Position numbers and translations under genes: made by a program
Part shown: positions 23,679-30,019 of the stretch, piece after piece
Layout of the letters: every line of letters begins with the position of its first letter
How positions within the stretch are numbered: the stretch's first letter is position 1
NCBI GenBank assembly: GCA_964606895.1
Contig: CAZSHX010000061.1
Span: 1 to 30,019 of the forward strand
DNA from: CAZSHX01 sp964606895
Lineage (GTDB): Bacteria > Bacteroidota > Ignavibacteria > Kapaibacteriales > UBA2268
Length of the DNA stretch: 30,019 bases
Reading direction: 5' to 3'
Notes under the pieces: generated by a model
What the model saw: only the letters and a program-made list of their open reading frames with translations
Database searches by the model: none
Told to the model about the DNA's origin: nothing

Positions 23679-24862
23679 AGCGATAAGGCAAGTTCTCTGC
23701 CTGTTTGTTTACAAATTGAGATGTCGTTATCAGTTGGATTCCATTTTACTTTGATTCCCTCGCCAAAAATGGAAAAATTTCCTTCGGAAAGAGTGCGGTT
23801 GATAAAATCAATTGAGGTCGGACTCCATCCATAAGAACCGAAACCAAGTCCTTTTTTATTAGTCAGATTGAGATGTTTCATTTCCTGAAGCAAGCCTGCT
23901 ATTGAGAATAATGTGCCGTTATTGACAGCAGGAGAACCGATGCAGACAGCTTTAGACCTGAAAATCTCGGTAATTAAATCGCTTTTGTCGCTTGTTGCCG
24001 AATTGAAAATTTTGACATCAATATTTACATTTGCCTCAGCGATTCCTTCTGCAATAGCCTCCGCCATTCTGCGAGTGCTGTTGTACATCGTATCGTAAAT
24101 GATTGTAATCTGGTTTGCAGAGTATGAGTTTGCCCAATTGTAATAATCCTCAATAATACTTTTAGGATTTTCTCTCCAAATCAATCCATGAGCAGGACAA
24201 ATCATCTCAACGGGCAAATTTAACCCTCTCAACTCATCAATTTTTTTCATTACTTTCGGGCTGAATGGAGCAATAATGCACGCAAAATATTTAATTGCTT
24301 CGTACATCAGAACTGTATTATCAACTTTATCGGCAAACATAGAATCCGAAGCAAAATGCTGACCGAAAACATCACTTGAAAACAGAATATTTTCGCCCGA
24401 AAGATGGCACATCATTGTGTCGGGCCAATGCAGCATTGGTGCTTCCATAAATGTAATTTCACGTTTTCCCGTATTCAGCTTTTCACCTGACTTGACAACC
24501 TGAAAATTCCAATTGGAGTGATAATATCCTTCAAGCGATTTTTTCCCATTTGCACTGCAAATTACAGGAACATTTGGAATTTTTTCAAGCAAAGCAGGTA
24601 ACGCCCCGCTGTGGTCAGGTTCTCCATGTGTTGAAATCACATAGTCTATTTCATTCAGGTCAATAATCTTTTCTAACTCTGATACAAATTCCTCTGAATA
24701 AGGAGACCAAACTGAATCTATTAAAACCTTCTTTTCGTCAAGAATTAAATATGAATTATAGGAACTTCCATGGAGTGTGGAAAGTTCTTCACCATGAAAT
24801 TTTCTTAGGTCGCTGTCTATTTTTCCCGTCCAGATAATATCGTCATATAATTTAAAAGCCAT
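23675..24862 (-). CDS. A-type flavoprotein (flavodiiron protein, FprA family)
   Basis: I chose the ATG at 24862 (MAFKLYDDIIWTGKIDSDLR), giving 395 residues, the usual length. An upstream ATG adds eight residues that do not look native. The N-terminal metallo-beta-lactamase-like domain holds the full diiron ligand set: H79-x-E81-x-D83-H84 in THGEPDHSG, H145 in MLHWPD, D164 in SSDVFGQHF and H225 in CPAHGLIW. The C-terminal flavodoxin domain (about 252-395) has the FMN loop IIYDTMYNSTRRMA and GSPAVNNGT. Such proteins reduce O2 to water or NO to N2O under anoxic conditions. No rubredoxin gene is adjacent and no rubredoxin domain is fused. Confidence 0.95.
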   Translation of the reverse strand: MAFKLYDDIIWTGKIDSDLRKFHGEELSTLHGSSYNSYLILDEKKVLIDSVWSPYSEEFVSELEKIIDLNEIDYVISTHGEPDHSGALPALLEKIPNVPVICSANGKKSLEGYYHSNWNFQVVKSGEKLNTGKREITFMEAPMLHWPDTMMCHLSGENILFSSDVFGQHFASDSMFADKVDNTVLMYEAIKYFACIIAPFSPKVMKKIDELRGLNLPVEMICPAHGLIWRENPKSIIEDYYNWANSYSANQITIIYDTMYNSTRRMAEAIAEGIAEANVNIDVKIFNSATSDKSDLITEIFRSKAVCIGSPAVNNGTLFSIAGLLQEMKHLNLTNKKGLGFGSYGWSPTSIDFINRTLSEGNFSIFGEGIKVKWNPTDNDISICKQTGRELALSL

Positions 24863-25041
24863 AAAATTCCAAAATTGAAAAAACAAATACTAACAAAAAT
24901 ATGAAGAATGAATTAATTATGTAGAAAAAATTCGTTCTGAAAAGCAACAGGAGGGACATGTTTTTCATTTTTATCTTAAATTTATTGCGAAAAATGCCGA
25001 TTACATTTATTGATTAGTCAATTTTCGATTAAAGTTAATTT

Positions 25042-27237
25042 ATGAATGAAAATCAATCGGTTTATCCCGAAAATGCTATTGAAATTAATAATTTCCTCAG
25101 TTTTGTTGAAGTATCAGAATTGAAAATTTTGGATATTCTGCCTGATATATTTGTAATCACAGACCTTTCAGGTAACATCCAATTTTTAAATAAGACAGGA
25201 CTTAAAGAAGCAGGAATTGAAAAAATGAATGAAATCGTTGGTGAGAACATATTTTCAATGATAGATCAGGAGGACTTTGACCGAGCTTATGAAAATACAA
25301 AATTAATGTTGAATGGTCCATTAGGAACAAATATTTACAAATTATCTTTTCCCAAAAGAACTTCAATATCATTAGAAGTAAACGGGGATTTGCTTCGGCA
25401 ACCTGATGGAACCCCCTATGGTTTGTTCTATGTTTGCAGAATTGTTGAAGATAGACTCGAGATGGAAAAAGCCTTGATTGAAAGCGAAAAACGAAACAAA
25501 GCAATGATTGAAGGCAATCCTGACCTGATGTTAGTTATTTCAAAAGACGGATATTTTGTTGATTATAAATCAACGAGTTTCGAAGCTCTGTATGTGCCTC
25601 CAGAAGTTTTTCTCGGTAAACATATAAGCGAGGTCTTCCCAAGTGAATTGGCGGTTTTGTGTTTGTCAAAAGTTGAAGAAGTATTTATAACAAACAATCA
25701 GACTACCTATGAATACGATTTGAATCTCGACAAACTTCGCCAGTTTGAAGCCAGGGTGGTTCCCTACGGAGAAAATCAAGTTCTTGTTATTGTCCGTGAG
25801 ATGACAGAACTTAAAAATGCACTCGAAGAATCCAGGATAAATCAGGAAAGAATGAATGCTCTTTACCAATTAAGTAATATGCAGAATCATTCAGAAAAAG
25901 AAATTTTTGATTTTGCACTCGAAGAAGGTATTCGATTGACAAACAGTAAAATAGGGTACCTCCATTTTATAAATAAAGAATTCAAATCGCTTCAACTCAT
26001 TACCTGGTCAAATGATAGATTTGTTAAAAGTGATACCATTGATGAAAAAAATAATTCCCTCTTTTCAACAGAAATTTGGGCAGATTGTTACCGCTTCCAA
26101 CAACCGATTATTGATAATAATTATTTAAAGAATTCTAATGGAAACGAACTTGCTGAAAATCAGATTCCACTATCAAAACATTTATGCATTCCTGTAATGG
26201 ATGGTGAAAATGTTGTTGGAATTGCAGGAGTCGGAAATAAAGATAAAGATTACGACAATGTTGATTCGCTTCAGCTTTCTTTGCTGATGAATGCCCTGCT
26301 CAAAATTATTAACCAGAAAAGAGTAGAAGAAAAAATCATCAGGCTTAACGAAGACCTTGAAAGAAAGGTTATTCAACGTACTTCTGAACTTAATGATGCA
26401 CTAAGCCGTCTTGAGCACTCAAATGTTGAGTTAACGACCCTCAATGAGGCTATGACAAAAGAATCCACAGTCCTTCTCAAATTAAATGACAGGCTGGCAC
26501 AATCCGAAGAGTTACTTAAAAATGCAAATGAAACAAAGGATAAGTTCATTTCAATAATTGCCCATGACCTTAAGAATCCGTTGCAGGGTTTATTGCTTTC
26601 TTCTGAATTACTTGTTCAGTATGGCGATGCGTTTGACAAAACCAAAACAGCTCAAAAGCATATTCAAATTAATAAACTGACAAAAGACTTGTCGTCATTA
26701 TTGGAAAATCTTCTCACCTGGTCAAGGGCTCAAAGCGGAAGAATTGATTTTGAACCCGAAATGACAGACTTAAAGGTTGTTATTAATGACTGCATGAATC
26801 TATTCCATGAAACTATTTCAGCAAAAAAACTTGATTTTCGGATTGATACTTCCACCGCAAATAATGTTTTTGTTGACAGAAATCTTGTTAAAACTATCTT
26901 CAGAAATTTGATTTCAAATGCAGTTAAATTCACCGAAGAAAATGGCAAAATTGATATCAGCACTAAAGGAATTGAAGATAAAGTTCAGATTAGTATCAAA
27001 GATTCAGGTATTGGAATTAGCAAAGAGGATATTTCAAAACTTTTCAAAATTGATGTTTCAAACAAAGAAATCGGTAATTCCAAAGAAAAAGGGACAGGAT
27101 TGGGGCTAATTTTATGCAAAGAATTTGTTGAAAAGCATGGCGGAGAAATCAGCGTTCAAAGTACTCTTGGCGAAGGTACAACCTTCAGGTTTACTCTTCC
27201 CCTTGTTCTTAGCTCAAAAATCAGGACAAAAAAATAA
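25042..27237 (+). CDS. PAS-PAS-GAF sensor histidine kinase
   Basis: This 731-residue protein has no transmembrane segment, so it is probably cytoplasmic. Two PAS domains (about 30-140 and 145-255) are followed by a GAF domain (about 270-430, with IGYLHFINKE and CIPVMDGENVVGIAGVG). A coiled coil (about 435-495) leads to the dimerisation/phosphoacceptor domain with H508 in IIAHDLKNPLQG. The HATPase domain has the N box (N622, N626), G1 box DSGIGIS and G2 box GTGLGL. No receiver domain is fused and no response-regulator gene is adjacent, so its partner is elsewhere. The signal is unknown. No Shine-Dalgarno sequence precedes the ATG. Confidence 0.94.
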   Translation: MNENQSVYPENAIEINNFLSFVEVSELKILDILPDIFVITDLSGNIQFLNKTGLKEAGIEKMNEIVGENIFSMIDQEDFDRAYENTKLMLNGPLGTNIYKLSFPKRTSISLEVNGDLLRQPDGTPYGLFYVCRIVEDRLEMEKALIESEKRNKAMIEGNPDLMLVISKDGYFVDYKSTSFEALYVPPEVFLGKHISEVFPSELAVLCLSKVEEVFITNNQTTYEYDLNLDKLRQFEARVVPYGENQVLVIVREMTELKNALEESRINQERMNALYQLSNMQNHSEKEIFDFALEEGIRLTNSKIGYLHFINKEFKSLQLITWSNDRFVKSDTIDEKNNSLFSTEIWADCYRFQQPIIDNNYLKNSNGNELAENQIPLSKHLCIPVMDGENVVGIAGVGNKDKDYDNVDSLQLSLLMNALLKIINQKRVEEKIIRLNEDLERKVIQRTSELNDALSRLEHSNVELTTLNEAMTKESTVLLKLNDRLAQSEELLKNANETKDKFISIIAHDLKNPLQGLLLSSELLVQYGDAFDKTKTAQKHIQINKLTKDLSSLLENLLTWSRAQSGRIDFEPEMTDLKVVINDCMNLFHETISAKKLDFRIDTSTANNVFVDRNLVKTIFRNLISNAVKFTEENGKIDISTKGIEDKVQISIKDSGIGISKEDISKLFKIDVSNKEIGNSKEKGTGLGLILCKEFVEKHGGEISVQSTLGEGTTFRFTLPLVLSSKIRTKK

Positions 27238-27321
27238 TAGAGGTTTTCGACAAGATTTCTGAAGATGATTTACTTGATTTTTGGATTAACAGGATTAAGA
27301 TTCTTTCTTTCCTAAATTTTA

Positions 27322-27900
27322 CCAAATTGTATTGCATCCTCAAAAAATAATTTGTATAAAATGCAATTCAATTTTCGCCTAAACTATTGATATTATTTCA
27401 AATAACGATATATTTGTCATTGCATCTTTGAATGCAAAAAGATGCAATGATGCAATTTTTGATTGTTTTTCATTCTTCTCATTCCCAGAGGGAATGAATA
27501 TTGGTAATATATCGAACCTCCCAAGATTAATTAACCCCTTTTGGGGTTAAATATGAAACAGACGGCAATTTTTCGTTTTATATGCTATCACTACGTGATA
27601 GAAAGGCATAGGGGCATTTCACAGTTACAAATATTATTTCGCTACGCGAAATCGGATTCCATTACTAAATTGCATTTCATCTTCAAAATAATTATGCAGA
27701 AAATGCAATTACTTATTGCCTAACCTATTGATATTATTCCAAATAACGTATTTATACCCGTTGCATCTATGAATGCAAAAAGATGCAAAGATGCAAATTC
27801 TTATCGCCCTCTTCCAAGAATGGAGAGGGTTGGGGTGAGGTTGACTAACTATAAAAGAACGATACAAAAGAAATTAACGAAAATAATGATTATTTATTGC
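27322..27900 (-). repeat. 570-bp composite repeat module, inverted copy
   Basis: Read on the minus strand it has the same order as the copy at 21509-22079. Repeat copy F (27666-27799; core 27725-27748, one mismatch) comes first, then the hairpin series ATTTCGC/GCGAAAT (27636-27652), CTATCAC/GTGATAG (27585-27601), TTAACCCC/GGGGTTAA (27531-27550) and ATTCCC/GGGAAT (27481-27495). Repeat copy E (27322-27460; core 27384-27407) closes the module. The stems differ in sequence from the other copy but keep pairing. Confidence 0.85.
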
Positions 27901-28156
27901 TCTAAAATAAGAGTAATAATAATATTTATTTACTTATTTTTCAAGCAAGATAACCGATACGCTGAACAGAAAAATGGCAGATTCATCACACTTTTATAAA
28001 ATATTTGTTACTTTTTTAAAGAATTAATATTTAATTTGGCGGTGCTACTAACAATTAATTTAAAAAGAAAGAAGCAGGTATGATTTTCTTGATGGACTTG
28101 TCACAAAATGCAATATTAAGATTTGTAGTTAATCATTAAATTCCAAAGGTTTCATT
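27901..28156. other. AT-rich intergenic stretch, nothing recognised
   Basis: No gene, palindrome or RNA could be supported here. The sequence is strongly AT-rich, as in the leader of the gene debris that follows. Confidence 0.5.
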
Positions 28157-28370
28157 TTGAAAAAAATTCTTCATTATATTATGTTTTATATTTTCCTTCT
28201 ATGAATCATCTTCAATGGATAATGGAATTCTTTGGGGAAAATTCTCACTTCCTGATATTTAAGACCTTTTGCTTTATTCCCCAAACGGTAAATATTTAGT
28301 AAGTTTTAATTATTGCAGGATATTGATTAATGACGCAAAAACAGGTGAGTTACTAAATATTATACCAGAT
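28157..28370 (+). pseudogene. broken secreted WD40-type gene
   Basis: A TTG-started signal-like segment (LKKILHYIMFYIFLL) stops at 28202. In another frame the text continues as ILWGKFSLPDI, meets a TAA at 28260, then reads LLLYSPNGKYLVSFNYC and ILINDAKTGELLNIIPD. This is the SPxGKYLxS ... xxDAKTGELL pattern of a WD40 blade. I infer decay by at least one frameshift and one stop codon. A short fragment, so only moderate trust. Confidence 0.4.
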
Positions 28371-28384
28371 GTTTGCTGTATATT

Positions 28385-28538
28385 TACTTTCCGAAAGCAG
28401 GATTCCTACTTGATTCAGACAGTCGGTAAACTGCTCGTCGCGAGTTCCGGCAACGGCAGAACAAACCGCAAAAACACGTTTCCCGGGTGCAGTATTTTTA
28501 TTGATTTTCAACTTCAGCATAATTCCATTCCCATCCAC
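28385..28538 (-). pseudogene. possible inverted fragment of a secreted-protein gene
   Basis: The minus strand reads NGIMLKLKINKNTAPGKR and VFAVCSAVAGTRDEQFTDCL with coding-like composition, higher in G+C than its surroundings. The LKLKINKNTAPGK pattern resembles a cohesin-like or other surface-domain strand. There is no proper start or signal peptide, so it would be a fragment. Low certainty. Confidence 0.2.
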
Positions 28539-28726
28539 AAATAAATGTCCACAAATTTAAGTGAATTTTACATTAATAAAAAATTGTTTTCAGAGATTTT
28601 CAGGTGAGCTGATTATGTTTCTACTCCCCGAAAGTTAGCTTTTTTTTGTTAGTTTATTTTCGTAAGTTGTATTTTGAATGATTAGTTTTTGAACTTTGAT
28701 TAATATGATTAAAAGAAAGAAGAGCT

Positions 28727-29626
28727 ATGAAAAAAACGTTTTTGTATTATTCAATTTTCTTTTGCTCTGCTGTGCTGTATTCGGCAGAGCCGCTGGTTAA
28801 ATTCTATCTTAATGATGGAAGTACAAAGCAGTACAATCTCAGCCAGATTGACAGTTTGGGAGTAATTGACAAAAAGAATAATTATGTGATGAGAATTCAT
28901 TACATGGATTCGATTATCGCATATTATCCCACTGAAATCATAGGAAGCATCAAATTTGAAAAGGGATTTTTAAATGTTTACATCTTTTCATATCCCGAAC
29001 TATACTTATTAAGTTCAATTGACAGCCTCGTCTTTTATATTGACCAGTGGCAACCTCTTTCAATCGGCCGATATGTTTGGATGCTCAAAAACCTTAATGT
29101 TGACCACTACCGAAATGGAGATTCCATTCCTGAAGTAACGGATATTGATTCATGGCAAAAATTAAGAGATTCTTCAAAAGGTGCAAGGTGTTATTATAAT
29201 AATTCTGATTCGCTTGGAAAAATCTATGGAAAACTTTACAACTGGTTTGCTGTTAACGATGAAAGAGGATTAGCTCCTTTAGGATGGCATGTGGCAAGTG
29301 ATTATGAGTGGGACACAAGTATAGGTTATCTTTGGGGAGAAAGTGTTGCAGGAAGTAAATTAAAAGAATCGGGAACGAGGCATTGGAATAGCCCAAATAA
29401 AGGGGCAACTAACTCAAGCGGCTTTTCCGCCCTTCCAGGTGGCTATCGTGACTACTTTGGTACTTATTTCCATTTAGGACTCTTAGGTTGTTGGTGGTCT
29501 TCTGCGAATGACAATTCAGAAACCACAAGGAGCTTTGCTTTGGAAGTCAATATCCCCTCCGCCGGCAGATGCAGCAGTGGTAAGGTTGGCGGGTTTTCAG
29601 TTCGTTGTGTGAAAGATGGGAAGTAA
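28727..29626 (+). CDS. secreted FISUMP-domain protein, first of a tandem pair
   Basis: The 299-residue product has a signal peptide (MKKTFLYYSIFFCSAVLYSA). An N-terminal half of about 100 residues (VKFYLNDGSTKQYNLSQIDS) is shared with the next gene. The C-terminal FISUMP domain (Fibrobacter succinogenes major paralogous domain, about 125-297) carries YVWMLKNLNVDHY, GKLYNWFAVND, LAPLGWHVASDYEW, GFSALPGGYRD, WWSSANDN and FSVRCVKD. These blocks are diagnostic. The fold is related to formylglycine-generating-enzyme/C-type-lectin-like domains. It lacks a type IX tail. The function is unknown, probably surface-associated. Confidence 0.88.
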   Translation: MKKTFLYYSIFFCSAVLYSAEPLVKFYLNDGSTKQYNLSQIDSLGVIDKKNNYVMRIHYMDSIIAYYPTEIIGSIKFEKGFLNVYIFSYPELYLLSSIDSLVFYIDQWQPLSIGRYVWMLKNLNVDHYRNGDSIPEVTDIDSWQKLRDSSKGARCYYNNSDSLGKIYGKLYNWFAVNDERGLAPLGWHVASDYEWDTSIGYLWGESVAGSKLKESGTRHWNSPNKGATNSSGFSALPGGYRDYFGTYFHLGLLGCWWSSANDNSETTRSFALEVNIPSAGRCSSGKVGGFSVRCVKDGK

Positions 29627-29685
29627 TTCTAACGTTGATTTTTATGATTTGTCCGATTTTGATGATGATTAAAGAAAGATGAGCT

Positions 29686-30019
29686 ATGAAAAAATCGTTT
29701 TTGTATTTAGCAATTATCTTATCCTCTGCTGTGCTTTATTCGGCAGAGCCGCTGGTTAAATTCTATCTGAATGATGGAAGCACTAAGCAATATAATCTCA
29801 GTGAGATTGACAGTTTGGGAGTTATTGACAAAAAGAATAATTATGTGATGAGAATACATTACGATGATACTCTTGTTGCATATTACCCGACGGAAATTAT
29901 CGGAAGTATCAAATTTGAAAAAGATGATATTCAAAGAGATATCTTAAATGTTTACATCTTTTCATATCCCAAACCTTACAAAATAAGCAGTATTGACAGC
30001 CTAATCTTTTATATTGACC
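29686..30019 (+). CDS. second FISUMP-type paralogue, cut by the window end
   Basis: An ATG at 29686 opens MKKSFLYLAIILSSAVLYSA, then VKFYLNDGSTKQYNLSEIDS. It stays open to the last base of the window (about 111 codons). It is closely similar to the first ~100 residues of the preceding gene, with a 4-residue insertion (DIQR). The ~25 bp before both starts are also nearly identical (GATTAAA-GAAAGA-GAGCTATG). This indicates a tandem duplication. The FISUMP half should follow outside the window. Confidence 0.85.
   Translation, partial: MKKSFLYLAIILSSAVLYSAEPLVKFYLNDGSTKQYNLSEIDSLGVIDKKNNYVMRIHYDDTLVAYYPTEIIGSIKFEKDDIQRDILNVYIFSYPKPYKISSIDSLIFYID

Noticed and set aside
27541..27723. 60-codon frame within the inverted module
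   Set aside because: It crosses three palindromes and has no counterpart in the other module copy.
28353..28538. Complete 61-codon minus-strand gene
   Set aside because: It lacks a ribosome-binding site and signal peptide, begins inside domain-like sequence and sits in debris; it is listed only as a possible fragment.

Overview
The window reads as an AT-rich (roughly 35% G+C by eye) chromosomal segment from a Gram-negative member of the Bacteroidota/Chlorobiota side of the tree. Candidatus Kapabacteria or Ignavibacteria is my best guess. The main reason is that several secreted proteins end in a type IX secretion (Por) C-terminal sorting domain of the style found in those lineages (NPATDF...IFNVFGETV...GVYFVRVG...). 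Supporting signs are choice-of-anchor repeats, Asp-box beta-propellers, a FISUMP-domain protein pair and an outer-membrane beta-barrel. This assignment is inference; there is no rRNA, tRNA or marker gene to settle it.

Layout. 1-670 holds two copies of a ~135-bp interspersed repeat. 671-7366 is a cell-surface region: a secreted beta-propeller (-), a secreted VWA protein (+), a choice-of-anchor protein (-) and an outer-membrane barrel (-), with clear hairpin terminators. 7533-11174 carries small soluble and membrane genes: DinB-like, a frameshifted REP-associated transposase, DUF4405, a PNPOx-like flavoprotein with a small winged-helix protein, a Crp/Fnr regulator and DUF4256. They are separated by 28-bp REP-like palindromes. 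11501-14149 encodes two secreted beta-propellers with sorting tails. 14292-19906 holds mutS2 followed by a 1060-residue ATP-grasp/nucleotidyltransferase fusion. 19907-22181 is repeat-rich with one very AT-rich orphan gene. 22182-24862 (-) is a flavodiiron protein overlapping a GT22-like glycosyltransferase. 25042-27237 is a PAS-PAS-GAF histidine kinase. 27238-28726 holds more repeats and gene debris. 28727 to the end carries two tandem FISUMP paralogues, the second cut by the window edge.

Working together. Most genes look like single transcription units. Likely co-transcribed pairs are wHTH/PNPOx (-), flavodiiron/GT22 (-, 4-bp overlap) and perhaps mutS2/ATP-grasp fusion (+, 83-bp gap). None of the type IX secretion machinery that the surface proteins need lies in this window.

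The most interesting material is the palindromic DNA. One family of short palindromes keeps constant ends (GTAGGG...CCCTAC) but changes its centre symmetrically. Members sit at gene ends and also inside reading frames without breaking them: in a transposase and in a sorting tail. A separate 32-bp palindrome of uncertain kinship lies in a signal peptide. A second family is a ~135-bp repeat that always occurs in direct pairs. Two of its three pairs enclose a homologous module of small hairpins whose stems vary by compensatory changes.
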